In this document: piece after piece, positions 1-7,348 of the stretch | Layout: each line of letters begins with the position of its first letter | How positions within the stretch are numbered: the stretch's first letter is position 1 | Source of the DNA: Bacillota bacterium | GTDB lineage: Bacteria > Bacillota > Clostridia > Christensenellales > CAG-138 | NCBI GenBank assembly: GCA_023400985.1 | Contig: JAEXEN010000025.1 | Span: forward strand, 1-35,640 | DNA: 35,640 nucleotides | Reading direction: 5' to 3' | The notes under the pieces: generated by a model | The model's input: only the letters and a program-made list of their open reading frames with translations | Told to the model about the DNA's origin: nothing | Databases searched by the model: none | Translations under genes and position numbers: made by a program

Positions 1-115
1 CATTATGCATTGCAAATGCTTAATGCGACATCCCTCCTGGTCCCTTAACGCCTATCGTATACAAATTAATGAATATCATAACCCACAGCAGCTCTCATAC
101 GACCCGCTTGCCGCC
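1..115 (+). repeat. Dispersed 115-bp repeat, copy 1
   Basis: This stretch is the reverse complement of 17926-18040. The first 53 bases are identical and the remaining 62 carry about 15 substitutions with no gap. Its outer end folds as an 11-bp stem (1-11 with 15-25, one mismatch, 3-base loop). The copy may continue beyond the window edge. An open frame runs through both copies, but the differences fall about equally on all three codon positions, so it is not read as a gene. Bases 116-162 hold nothing recognised. Confidence 0.8.
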
Positions 116-162
116 TTCCCGTTTTTCCTCTGGGCGGTCAAGTCAGGGGGAAAAGGCAAGAA

Positions 163-1062
163 TCAAAAATACTTTCCAAGCGCCCAGTTTGCCGTATTGC
201 GCACGGCCTCGAAGGGGGAGGAAAGCGCCAAGCGTATCTCCTTTTCATAAAGCCCCTGCCGCGCGGCGAAAACGATCGCCTCGGCGATCAGCTTGCCGTT
301 GCTTGTCATGTTCCTGCCGACGAGCGCGCGCGCGGCGATCGCGTCGCCCGATATGAGCCGCTTTAGGTCAAACGCCTCGAGGGTAGCTTCATCGGGTTCG
401 TCTGCGGGAAGTGCAAAGTTGAAGGGACAAGCGAGCATGCAAAGCTCGCAGCCGACGTGGCCTGACAGCCGTTCCTTCACCTCGTCGCGATAAAGCGCGT
501 CTTCCATCTGCGCGCGGATGCAGCAGGCTATATCCATGCCGTTTTCCGAGATCGCATGCGATGGACACGCGCGCGCGCACGCGTCGCAGTTCGGTGGGCA
601 GCTTTTTTCTTTCGTATCGTAAGAACGTGGTTCAAGGCCTTCTATGGCAAGCGCCTGTAAAACGATGCGCGAGCCGTAGGGGGCAAGGTGCAAAAGCCCG
701 TTTTTGCCAATGTCGCCCACGCCGCAGGCGTACGCCAGCGCGCGGTAAGGCAACACAGCGTATTCGCAGGGAATACCTGCGCCGTTCAGCATGGAAGCAA
801 GCTTTTTTACCGCGTGATAGGAGCGGTTGCTGTTGATATAGTAGGCGGGTATGCGCTCGCCTTTTTTATACGGGCGATAGGGATAGATGAGAAGCGCGAT
901 CGAGCTTGCTTTGGGGTAGGCCGCGGCGGCGTCCTCCTTTAGCCACGTGCCGAAGCCCGAATCCTCCGCACGCTCGCGCCATGCGTCAAGGCGCTTTGGC
1001 GGGAGGAAGTAAACGCGCTCGAAACCGAGCTCCCGTGCCGTGCTTTCAATAAACTCGTACAT
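163..1062 (-). CDS. QueG-like double-cluster 4Fe-4S protein
   Basis: A 299-residue soluble protein resembling the epoxyqueuosine reductase (QueG) family and its shorter relatives. The N-terminal half is the alpha/beta part (for example GVGDIGKNGLLHLAPYGSR near residue 115-133). The C-terminal half carries two ferredoxin-like cysteine sets, CPPNCDACARACP and C...CELCMLACP, typical of two 4Fe-4S clusters. The tail (residues about 245-299) looks like short helical repeats. QueG proteins reduce epoxyqueuosine to queuosine in tRNA using cobalamin, but this protein is somewhat shorter than classical QueG (about 350-380 residues), so the exact substrate is open. The ATG at 1062 is only six bases from a consensus -10 box, so the message may be leaderless. 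It is transcribed alone, divergently from the heavy-metal protein. Confidence 0.75.
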   Translation of the reverse strand: MYEFIESTARELGFERVYFLPPKRLDAWRERAEDSGFGTWLKEDAAAAYPKASSIALLIYPYRPYKKGERIPAYYINSNRSYHAVKKLASMLNGAGIPCEYAVLPYRALAYACGVGDIGKNGLLHLAPYGSRIVLQALAIEGLEPRSYDTKEKSCPPNCDACARACPSHAISENGMDIACCIRAQMEDALYRDEVKERLSGHVGCELCMLACPFNFALPADEPDEATLEAFDLKRLISGDAIAARALVGRNMTSNGKLIAEAIVFAARQGLYEKEIRLALSSPFEAVRNTANWALGKYF

Positions 1063-1068
1063 AAAAGG

Positions 1069-1097
1069 ATTATAAAGCGCCCCACCGCTCTTGTAAA
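1069..1097 (-). promoter_or_regulatory. Sigma-A type promoter of the QueG-like gene
   Basis: On the minus strand TTTACA (1097-1092), a 17-base spacer and a perfect TATAAT (1074-1069). Transcription would start about where the ATG (1062) lies, and no Shine-Dalgarno sequence precedes that ATG, suggesting a leaderless mRNA. Its -35 box overlaps that of the divergent promoter. Confidence 0.6.
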
Positions 1098-1120
1098 GCC
1101 GCGCCGCTTGCGGTTAAAAT
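1091..1120 (+). promoter_or_regulatory. Putative promoter of the metal protein-galM-lipoprotein genes
   Basis: TTGTAA (1091-1096), an 18-base spacer and TAAAAT (1115-1120). The -35 element occupies the same bases as the -35 of the divergent promoter, so the two polymerases should exclude each other. Predicted from sequence only. Confidence 0.4.
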
Positions 1121-1178
1121 AGAGGTGTGGCCCACGGTCACAAATGGGAAATAACGCTTTAAACGGAAAGGGATCAAA

Positions 1179-1385
1179 ATGAAAAAGACGCTTGTTATTG
1201 AAGGCATGTCGTGCAATCACTGCGTCGCGCATGTGGAAAAAGCGCTCAACGCCATCGAAGGCGTAAACGCAAAGGTGGATTTAAAAGCAAAGACCGCGTC
1301 GGTAGAGCTTGACCGCGAGGTCGGCGACGACGTGCTCAGGGCCGCCGTAGAGGACGCCGGCTACGATGTGGTTAGCATTCATTAA
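1179..1385 (+). CDS. Heavy-metal-associated (HMA/CopZ-like) protein
   Basis: A 68-residue cytosolic protein consisting of a single HMA fold. The metal-binding loop is GMSCNHC with Cys12 and Cys15, followed by a typical helix (VAHVEKALNAIEGV) and a C-terminal GYDV turn. This matches copper chaperones of the CopZ type, or a free-standing metal-binding domain. It has a purine-rich ribosome binding site (AAAGGGATC) before the ATG. No copper ATPase or CopY/CsoR regulator lies next to it; instead galM starts 21 bases downstream, so its partner must be elsewhere. Metal specificity cannot be read from the sequence. Confidence 0.85.
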   Translation: MKKTLVIEGMSCNHCVAHVEKALNAIEGVNAKVDLKAKTASVELDREVGDDVLRAAVEDAGYDVVSIH

Positions 1386-1406
1386 AACCCTTAAACGGGG
1401 GTCGGC

Positions 1407-2429
1407 ATGATAAAAAAGGACTTTGGGGTCGCACGGGGCGGCGAGCCCGTTTCGCTGTACCGATTGGAAAACGCGTCCGGTGCTTACGCGGAATTTTTGG
1501 ATTACGGCGCGACGGTGCGCTCCCTGGCCGTGCCAAACACGTACGGGAAACTTACGGACGTGGTGCTCGGCTTTGACGATATGAGAGGCTACGAAAAGAA
1601 TGCGGCGTATATAGGCGCGTTTATCGGGCGCTATTGTAACCGCATCGGCGGCGCGCGCTTTACGCTCATGGGAAAGGAATACCGCGTGAGCGAGAACGAG
1701 CCAAACCGCTGCCTGCACGGCGGCATACGCGGCTTTGATAAGCGTATGTATTCTATGCGGCAAGAAAGGGGAGCGCTCGTCTTTACCCGCCTCTCGCCCG
1801 ACGGCGAGGAAGGCTTCCCCGGCAATCTAAAGGTGCGCGTTACGTACCGCCTGACCGACGAAAACGCGCTCCAGATAGATTACGAGGCGGAATCCGATGC
1901 CCCAACGGTCGTCAACCTCACCAACCACAGCTATTTCAACCTCAACGGCGCGGGAGATATCTTGCGCCATGCGCTTAGGCTCGACGCGGATCACATCGCC
2001 GAGGTCGACGAAAACTTCAATATCACAGGATCGCTTTTGCCTGTTGCGGGCACGCCGTTCGATTTCCGCGCCGGAAAACAGGTGGGCAAAGATATCGAGG
2101 CTGAAGACGAACAGCTTCACCGCGGCTCGGGTTACGACCACAATTTTGTACTTAACGGCAAGGGCTTCCGCCGCGCCGCGGTGCTTACGGGCGATCAAAG
2201 CGGCGTACGCATGGAGGTATGTACCGACGCTCCCGGCGTGCAGTTTTACACGGCCAATTTTTTACACGGCGCGCCTGCCGGGAAAAACGGGCAAACTTAC
2301 AAAAACCGGAGCGCTCTTTGCCTCGAAACGCAAAACTTCCCCGACGCGCCCAACCAAATGTCCTTCCCGAACGCCGTGCTTTTGCCCGGCGAAGTATATC
2401 GTACGCGAACGGCGTATAGGTTTTATTAA
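1407..2429 (+). CDS. galM: Aldose 1-epimerase
   Basis: A 340-residue galactose mutarotase-fold protein that interconverts alpha and beta anomers of hexoses. Family signatures are in order: LDYGATVRSLAVPN near residue 31, FIGRYCNRI, the histidine segments NRCLHGG and NLTNHSYFNLNG (catalytic and binding His), HNFVLN, and the late CLETQNFPDAPNQ with the conserved Glu used as general base. Length is that of a full single-domain GalM. A GGGGGTC ribosome binding site precedes the ATG. It lies between the HMA protein and a lipoprotein with short gaps, probably co-transcribed. No galactokinase or uridylyltransferase is nearby, so the sugar is not defined by context. Confidence 0.93.
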   Translation: MIKKDFGVARGGEPVSLYRLENASGAYAEFLDYGATVRSLAVPNTYGKLTDVVLGFDDMRGYEKNAAYIGAFIGRYCNRIGGARFTLMGKEYRVSENEPNRCLHGGIRGFDKRMYSMRQERGALVFTRLSPDGEEGFPGNLKVRVTYRLTDENALQIDYEAESDAPTVVNLTNHSYFNLNGAGDILRHALRLDADHIAEVDENFNITGSLLPVAGTPFDFRAGKQVGKDIEAEDEQLHRGSGYDHNFVLNGKGFRRAAVLTGDQSGVRMEVCTDAPGVQFYTANFLHGAPAGKNGQTYKNRSALCLETQNFPDAPNQMSFPNAVLLPGEVYRTRTAYRFY

Positions 2430-2452
2430 GAAATGTGGTAAGGAGAAAATGC

Positions 2453-3274
2453 ATGAAAAAAGCAGCGGCATGCCTGTTGGCGCTTACCCTGTGTTTCGCG
2501 CTTGCGGCTTGCGTCGAAATTGACGCAGCGGACGGCAGCAGCGGCGCTACGTTAAAACAAACCGCCGCAATCAGCCCTGTGCCGAGCATGGCGATCACGC
2601 CGGACGCGGCGGTTACGGAGGCCTTGGAAGATACGATCGCAAAGCAAATACAGCTTCTTTTAGACAACATGGACCTTTGGCGGAGTAACGGAGAGACCGA
2701 ATCGTACGGATACGCGGTAACGGATATGGATGGGAACGGAAGGCTTGAGATACTTTCCTCTTCCTGCGGGGGAACGGGCATCTACACGGATACCGATATC
2801 TGGGAGGTAAACGAAAGCCTGGACGGGATAACGCTCTGCGAGCAGGAGAAGCAGGAGGGTTGCTCGCAGGCCGATATCATGGTGACGTCGGCGCCGGTCT
2901 ACTATGATGCGGGCAGCGACGTGTATTATTTCGTCTTTCACGATCTGACCAAAAACGGCGCGGCGGAATACTACGAAAACGACAGAGCGCTTTCCCTGCA
3001 TAACAGGCGGGTGCAGGAAACATTTTTAGGCCATAAAACCACCCTGTATACCGATGGAACACCAGCCGTCACCTATACGGACGCCGACGGGAACCCCCTC
3101 GGCGAGGAAGAATATAACGGCATTGCGGATCGGACCTTTACCGGCATGGAAAAACGGCAGGCAAATCTGGAATGGATAACAAACGGGTCGGTACAGCTTG
3201 AGAGCATGGATGCATCGGAAATGTATCCGTTGCTGGAAGCTTCCTATCGGGCTTTTTCCGGGATTTCTTCTTAA
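2453..3274 (+). CDS. Putative lipoprotein with Asp-rich loop
   Basis: A 273-residue secreted lipoprotein. The start at 2453 is chosen because AAGGAG lies seven bases upstream; an upstream in-frame GTG at 2435 would precede that site. The signal peptide MKKAAACLLALTLCFALAAC ends in a lipobox with Cys20. The mature part contains DMDGNGRLEI (around residue 86), a calcium-loop-like motif common in clostridial lipoproteins with FG-GAP/VCBS-like segments, and no catalytic signature that I recognise. It follows galM by 23 bases and is closed by a strong terminator. Function unknown; possible roles in ligand binding at the cell surface are inference. Confidence 0.75.
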   Translation: MKKAAACLLALTLCFALAACVEIDAADGSSGATLKQTAAISPVPSMAITPDAAVTEALEDTIAKQIQLLLDNMDLWRSNGETESYGYAVTDMDGNGRLEILSSSCGGTGIYTDTDIWEVNESLDGITLCEQEKQEGCSQADIMVTSAPVYYDAGSDVYYFVFHDLTKNGAAEYYENDRALSLHNRRVQETFLGHKTTLYTDGTPAVTYTDADGNPLGEEEYNGIADRTFTGMEKRQANLEWITNGSVQLESMDASEMYPLLEASYRAFSGISS

Positions 3275-3289
3275 AAAATCGGTTTGCGC

Positions 3290-3314
3290 AAAAGGGCCGG
3301 TTTGCGGCCCTTTT
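3290..3314. terminator. Intrinsic terminator after the lipoprotein
   Basis: Perfect 9-bp stem (AAAAGGGCC at 3290-3298 with GGCCCTTTT at 3306-3314) and 7-base loop. The T run serves the plus-strand gene; the A run on the other arm makes it usable from the minus strand too, where the methyltransferase ends at 3338. Confidence 0.85.
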
Positions 3315-3337
3315 GCTGCGAGCATCGGGTAAAGATA

Positions 3338-4066
3338 TTAGAGGATTTTAGCAATCAGTTGAACAAAATTAAAATACTTTCCGCCCTCCGCGTCCATCAT
3401 TTTCACATCGCTTACGGCATAGGGATTGGTACTCAACAGCCATTCATCCCATGCCTGTTTACAGCAAGCCATTTCACGGATATTAACAATTTCAATACCT
3501 TTTGTCTCGTTCCATAAACTCTTCCACCAATCAAGAGAGCGTATGGTTCTTTCCACCTCATCATTCCAAAACGGCTTCATTTCATCAGGGATGTTTTTTC
3601 CGAACTCATATTTCAGGCCGGGAATTGCCACGGCGATATAGCCGCCTTTTTTTACAAAAGGGATGAGCGATGGAAGCATTTCCGCTGTATCGCCGAAATA
3701 GTGATAAGCATCCACGGTAAACAATATGTCAAAGTACCCGTTTGCGAAAGGCAATCCTTTGGTTGCATCTACGGAAATCGGAATTGCTTTATCATCAATT
3801 CCGATAGATTGGAAACGCTCATAGTTTTCGGTTGGCGAAATCCAAAGGTCGGCAGCAAATACAGACACGCCGTATTTTTTTGTTAATAAAAACGTGGAAA
3901 GACCGCATCCGCAGCCAAGGTCAAGTATCCGCATATTCTCATTGATATTTAGATACGACGCCAATTCCTCTGCTACTCGCAGTGCGTTTGGTCCCATCAT
4001 AGTGTCGTTTAAAAACTTAACATTTTTGTCTTTCGAAATAAATTGGTTTGTAAATGTATTATACAT
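3338..4066 (-). CDS. Class I SAM-dependent methyltransferase, leader-controlled
   Basis: A 242-residue methyltransferase with a Rossmann-like core. Motif I is ILDLGCGCG (about residues 49-57), followed by the acidic end of strand 2 (VFAADLW), a motif II-like FDILFTVDAYHYF and PFVKKGGYIAVAIP. It resembles the Methyltransf_11/UbiE-like small-molecule methyltransferases rather than Erm rRNA methyltransferases or Trm enzymes; the substrate is unknown. The ATG at 4066 follows an AAAGGAAG site. The gene is visibly more AT-rich than its neighbours and stands alone between two terminators. It is preceded by a consensus promoter and an attenuator-like leader, an arrangement known from inducible antibiotic-resistance genes in Firmicutes. 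Horizontal acquisition and a defence role are inferences. Confidence 0.85.
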   Translation of the reverse strand: MYNTFTNQFISKDKNVKFLNDTMMGPNALRVAEELASYLNINENMRILDLGCGCGLSTFLLTKKYGVSVFAADLWISPTENYERFQSIGIDDKAIPISVDATKGLPFANGYFDILFTVDAYHYFGDTAEMLPSLIPFVKKGGYIAVAIPGLKYEFGKNIPDEMKPFWNDEVERTIRSLDWWKSLWNETKGIEIVNIREMACCKQAWDEWLLSTNPYAVSDVKMMDAEGGKYFNFVQLIAKIL

Positions 4067-4097
4067 AGTATTCTTCCTTTCAGATTTTCGCCTTACA

Positions 4098-4128
4098 AAA
4101 AAACAAAAGCGCAGTATACCGCTGCGCT
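4098..4128 (-). terminator. Attenuator terminator upstream of the methyltransferase
   Basis: On the minus strand a 7-bp stem AGCGCAG/CTGCGCT (4128-4122 with 4114-4108) is followed directly by TTTTGTTTTTTT (to 4097). It lies inside the leader, 31 bases before the methyltransferase start codon, where it would stop transcription unless prevented. Confidence 0.75.
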
Positions 4129-4148
4129 ACAAATTGCACCATAAAAAA

Positions 4149-4258
4149 ATGGATGTTTGTTTAATCTGTAAGGCAGTTTTTAAAAACATAAACAAGAGCA
4201 GAACAACTGCTCACTTTATGCCACCGACCAAAAACCTTACAGTATTACCGACATCCAT
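4149..4258 (-). promoter_or_regulatory. Nested stem-loop leader (putative translation-sensing attenuator)
   Basis: Three perfect complementary pairs are nested symmetrically on the transcript: ATGGATGT (4258-4251) with ACATCCAT (4156-4149), CTGTAAGG (4242-4235) with CCTTACAG (4173-4166), and the central hairpin GAGCAG/CTGCTC (4212-4207 with 4201-4196). A further TGTAAGGC at 4097-4090 can pair with GCCTTACA at 4174-4167, giving an alternative fold. The first strand overlaps the start of a leader peptide, so ribosome position would change the folding. No known riboswitch class is recognised. Confidence 0.65.
4211..4258 (-). CDS. Leader peptide of the methyltransferase attenuator
   Basis: A 15-codon frame MDVGNTVRFLVGGIK ends with TGA at 4213-4211, inside the central hairpin. 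GGAG (4265-4262) precedes the ATG by only three bases. A second ATG at 4254, seven bases from the same GGAG and therefore better spaced, gives the alternative peptide MSVIL ending with TAA at 4239-4237 inside the second pairing strand. Either frame could place a ribosome over the regulatory stems; which is used cannot be decided from sequence. Confidence 0.45.
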   Translation of the reverse strand: MDVGNTVRFLVGGIK

Positions 4259-4281
4259 ACACTCCATTTATCGTTTAGATT

Positions 4282-4310
4282 ATTTTATAAGGGCGCCGTG
4301 ATTTTGTCAA
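4282..4310 (-). promoter_or_regulatory. Consensus sigma-A promoter of the methyltransferase
   Basis: TTGACA (4310-4305), exactly 17 bases, TAAAAT (4287-4282) on the minus strand. The predicted start near 4275 leaves a leader of about 210 bases, unusually long for this window. Such a strong promoter fits control by attenuation rather than by promoter weakness. Confidence 0.8.
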
Positions 4311-4368
4311 CCCAATTTCCGATTCCTCTTAAGTAAAAGCCCACAAGGAAACTTTTCTGACGCATTGC

Positions 4369-4393
4369 AAAAGGGCCGCTCGGCGGCCCTTTT
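4369..4393. terminator. Intrinsic terminator after the LCP gene
   Basis: Perfect 11-bp stem (4369-4379 with 4383-4393), 3-base loop, with A and T runs on opposite sides. It closes the minus-strand LCP gene that ends at 4419. Confidence 0.85.
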
Positions 4394-4418
4394 TAATATA
4401 AACTATAGGTATCGTCCC

Positions 4419-5693
4419 TTACGGCACAAGCGTCCCGTCGGTCACCGCCGGGTCGATCGTAGGATAGAGCGCGGGGTCGAGGGTGGGCTCCGGCGTCATT
4501 TCCGGGTAATAGATGATGTTGCCGAATTCGTCGATGAAATACGGCGGAAGCGTGGCCTCTGCGGCAAGCAACTCGTTGATGTAGGCGGCGTCAAGCTGCG
4601 GATCGATGTCGATGGACTTGCCGAACACGGTCTTTAAAAGCTTGGCGAGTTTATCGGTTTTAATGAGTACGCAGCTAAGCTCATGCACCATCTGCGCCTC
4701 ATTGGGGATGGTATCGCGCGTGAGCTGCGCTATGTCCATCTTTGCGCCCAAAAGCGCGAGCGAGGAGATCTGCGTAAGGCTCAAATTGGTCTGCACGTTT
4801 TGTTCCACTGCGGTATAGATATTCGGGATATTGGCGATTTGCCCGGTGGATTTGAGCTGCGCCACGATGGCCATGAGCATGCGCTGCTGCCTGTCGATGC
4901 GCGCGAGGTCCGAGGAACCCTTGCGCTGGCGGCAGTAGTCGAGCACGCCCTGCCCGTCGAGGTGCTGGAGGCCGGGATAGAGCTTTCGCCCGTTCATGGT
5001 GACCTCCACGTCCACGTTATAATCGATGCCGCCCATGGCGTCCACCACCGCCTTTACCACGTTCATGTTGAAGCCAATATAGTAGTTGATAGGGATGCCG
5101 CCGAGCGTCATGCTCACGGTTTGGCAGGCATAGTCGTAGCCCTTTTTCTGCGCGCCGCCGCCTGCACTGAACGCGCTGTTGATCTTCGCGTAGGGGAAGG
5201 TGGAATCGGCGTTCAAAAGCGCGCCTTTGCTACTGTAGATCTTCACAAGGCTGTCGCGCGGGATGGATAGCATGTGTACGTCATTGGTTTCAAAGTTCAC
5301 CGTCACGAGTATCATCGTGTCGGTGCGGAAGCTCCCCCAGCTTTCGCGCTCGGTGCTTTCATCCACGCCCAAAACGAGGATATTCACCTTGTTTTTCATA
5401 AATTCCGTGTCCGCAAGGGGTGTAAGCGCGGTAATGGGGTCCACGGTCGGCGTGGGAGACGGCGTCGCCGTCGCCTCGGGCGTAAGCGTGGGAGACGGCG
5501 TCGGTTCCGGCGTCTCCACCGGGATGGGCGTCTGCGTGTTTTCAAAAAGCGCGGCGGGGTTGTTGATGTCGTATACGAATTTTATGACGAATGCGGCGAG
5601 TACCACGATGACCGCCGCGAGCACGATCAAAACGATTTTGCCCGCGCTCAAGCGTTTTTTGGGGTTCTTTTGTTTCTTTTGCGTGTGTTCCAT
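4419..5693 (-). CDS. LytR-CpsA-Psr (LCP) family cell-wall glycopolymer ligase
   Basis: LCP proteins transfer lipid-linked teichoic acids or capsular polymers to peptidoglycan on the outer face of the membrane. From Met at 5693 (424 residues) there is a short basic cytosolic tail (KKQKNPKKR), one membrane helix (about residues 22-41), a Pro/Thr/Glu-rich spacer (about 50-85), then the LCP core. Its signature pieces are NILVLGVDES, WGSFRTDTMILV (Arg/Asp pair), MLSIPRDSLV, KINSAFSAGG, AMGGIDY and LDGQGVLDYCRQRK...DLARIDRQQRML, which hold the conserved Arg and Asp residues for pyrophosphate and metal. The C-terminus is again Pro/Thr-rich. The in-frame TTG at 5753 is possible, but residues before MEHTQKK look non-conserved; neither start has a strong Shine-Dalgarno site. 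It is the last gene before its own terminator. Confidence 0.9.
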   Translation of the reverse strand: MEHTQKKQKNPKKRLSAGKIVLIVLAAVIVVLAAFVIKFVYDINNPAALFENTQTPIPVETPEPTPSPTLTPEATATPSPTPTVDPITALTPLADTEFMKNKVNILVLGVDESTERESWGSFRTDTMILVTVNFETNDVHMLSIPRDSLVKIYSSKGALLNADSTFPYAKINSAFSAGGGAQKKGYDYACQTVSMTLGGIPINYYIGFNMNVVKAVVDAMGGIDYNVDVEVTMNGRKLYPGLQHLDGQGVLDYCRQRKGSSDLARIDRQQRMLMAIVAQLKSTGQIANIPNIYTAVEQNVQTNLSLTQISSLALLGAKMDIAQLTRDTIPNEAQMVHELSCVLIKTDKLAKLLKTVFGKSIDIDPQLDAAYINELLAAEATLPPYFIDEFGNIIYYPEMTPEPTLDPALYPTIDPAVTDGTLVP

Positions 5694-5787
5694 GGCTTTA
5701 ACGCGGCGCGCCGCGTTTCCTTCCCTTGCCTTCTCTAGAAACAATGCGGGCAAAACGCGCCGTTTTGCGCCTGTTCCTGCATATAAA

Positions 5788-5809
5788 ACGTTTGTCGCAG
5801 GACGTTTGT
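5788..5809. promoter_or_regulatory. Direct repeat ACAAACGT upstream of the LCP gene
   Basis: Two identical 8-base units (ACGTTTGT on the plus strand at 5788-5795 and 5802-5809) lie 14 bases apart beside an AT-rich possible -10 (5781-5787). They could be a regulator site for the LCP gene. Weak evidence. Confidence 0.25.
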
Positions 5810-5914
5810 TGCCTTTTGCACGGTTCCAACAAATTATACAACAGCCGCGCGAAATTTGGGAGGCGGATTGATGAATTTTCGGTGAATTCGCGGAAGCAAG
5901 AACAGCATAAAAAC

Positions 5915-5944
5915 CCTCGGGCGCCGCAAAAGCGACGCCCGAGG
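5915..5944 (-). terminator. Intrinsic terminator after phoH
   Basis: Nine-bp stem CCTCGGGCG/CGCCCGAGG (5915-5923 with 5936-5944). Read on the minus strand it is followed by GGGTTTTTATG, so it ends the PhoH transcript that stops at 5981. Confidence 0.75.
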
Positions 5945-5980
5945 TGTTTAAAAATCTCTTTGCGGCCTTTCATGCCTCCG

Positions 5981-7348
5981 CTACATCCGCCTCGCCGCGT
6001 CCTGCGCAAGCTCGCTTCGCTCGCATTCATCGCTGCTCATGGTGATCTGGTAGCAAAGCAGGCTGTTGCGCATCCGCTCAGCCGCGTAAGAAAGGCCGTT
6101 GGTGCGGTCGTTGAGCATGGGGTTGTCGATCTGGGCGGGGTCGCCCAGCAAAACCACCTTGGTGCCTTTGCCGACGCGCGTAATGATGCCCTTTACTTGC
6201 TTGGGCGTAAGGTTTTGCGCTTCGTCGATGATCAAATAGGTGTGCGTGATGGAGCGTCCGCGTATAAAGTTCATGGCCTCGGCACAGATGATACCGGCCT
6301 TAAAAAGGTAGTCGATCTTGCCCGCGGTGTTTTTCCTGTCGGCAACGCAGCTGTCGCCGCTGCTTAAAAGGATTTCGAGGTTATCCATCACGGGGCGAAG
6401 AAGGGGGGATATCTTCTCCTGTTCGGTGCCCGGCAGAAAGCCGATCTCGTCGTCAAACTGCGCGTTAGGGCGGCATACAAGTATTTTTTGGTAAAGCGGC
6501 TCGCCAGCGCCGATAATCTGCTCGAGGCCGGCCGCCAGCGCATAAAACGTTTTTGCGGTCCCGGCCGCGCCCTTTACGATCACCAGAGGCGCCTTTTCCG
6601 GCGGAAGCAAAAGCGCCTCCTGCAAAAAACGCTGCCCGAGGTTGCGCGGCCTTACGCCTATGGGATATACGCTTTGAAACTGCAGCGGCACGATCCGCGT
6701 GCCGTCGTGCCGGCCGAGAAGCCCTTTCGAGATGCCCCCGTCGGGCTTGAGCACGAAAAACTGGTTGTTTGTGATTTCCGGAGCCGTTTGTTCACCCTGC
6801 TCGTCAAGCACATACACGTCCTCGGGCTTGACGCCCTTTTCCTTAAAGGTTTTTACCTTCTTTTCGGGTAAAAACACCTCGCTGCGGCCCGTATATTGGG
6901 CAGCCTGCGTCGTAATCTGATCCGTCGTAAAATCCTCCGCGCTGATGCCCATCAGCCCCGCCTTGATCCTGACGATGATGTCGCGGCTGATCAGTACGGT
7001 ATGCAGCCCCTTTTCCGCAAGCCCGATGCAGGTTTTTAAGATCCGGTTATCGGCGCTGTTCGCCTGAAAGCCGTGCGGCAGGGCCACGTCAACATGGTTA
7101 AGCTCTATCCACAGCCGCCCGCCGTTTCCCACGGTTACACCCTCGAGCAGGTTGCCGGATTGGCGCAGCCGCTCGAGCTTTCGAACCACCTCGCGCGCGT
7201 TTGCGCCGCACTCGCCCTCCGAAGTTTTCAGGCCGTCCAGCTCCTCCAAAACGGCGACCGGCAGAACCACGTTGTTGTCTTCAAACGATTCGATCGCATA
7301 CGGCGCATGAATCAGCACATTCGTGTCAAGAACAAATGTTTTTGGCAT
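5981..7348 (-). CDS. PIN domain-PhoH family ATPase (YlaK-like)
   Basis: A 455-residue fusion of an N-terminal PIN nuclease domain and a C-terminal PhoH ATPase, the arrangement seen in Bacillus YlaK and mycobacterial PhoH2, which are linked to RNA unwinding and cleavage. The PIN part starts FVLDTNVLIHAP with the first catalytic Asp, and later acidic residues lie at EELDGLK and SADNRILKTC (about residue 96). The ATPase part has Walker A GAAGTAKT (about residue 258-265) and Walker B YLIIDEAQNL. The ATG has GGGAGG seven bases upstream. It stands divergent from ppx-ppk; PhoH-family proteins were named from phosphate-starvation induction in E. coli, so a phosphate link is suggestive but not shown here. 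Confidence 0.92.
   Translation of the reverse strand: MPKTFVLDTNVLIHAPYAIESFEDNNVVLPVAVLEELDGLKTSEGECGANAREVVRKLERLRQSGNLLEGVTVGNGGRLWIELNHVDVALPHGFQANSADNRILKTCIGLAEKGLHTVLISRDIIVRIKAGLMGISAEDFTTDQITTQAAQYTGRSEVFLPEKKVKTFKEKGVKPEDVYVLDEQGEQTAPEITNNQFFVLKPDGGISKGLLGRHDGTRIVPLQFQSVYPIGVRPRNLGQRFLQEALLLPPEKAPLVIVKGAAGTAKTFYALAAGLEQIIGAGEPLYQKILVCRPNAQFDDEIGFLPGTEQEKISPLLRPVMDNLEILLSSGDSCVADRKNTAGKIDYLFKAGIICAEAMNFIRGRSITHTYLIIDEAQNLTPKQVKGIITRVGKGTKVVLLGDPAQIDNPMLNDRTNGLSYAAERMRNSLLCYQITMSSDECERSELAQDAARRM

Noticed and set aside
5..250. 81-codon frame starting MHCKCLMRHPSWSLNA, also present in the inverted copy near 18 kb
   Set aside because: The shared protein sequence reflects a DNA repeat: substitutions are not concentrated at third codon positions and the frames diverge after the repeat.
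2435..2452. GTG at 2435 as the lipoprotein start
   Set aside because: The ribosome binding site lies after it, and the signal peptide begins cleanly at Met 2453.
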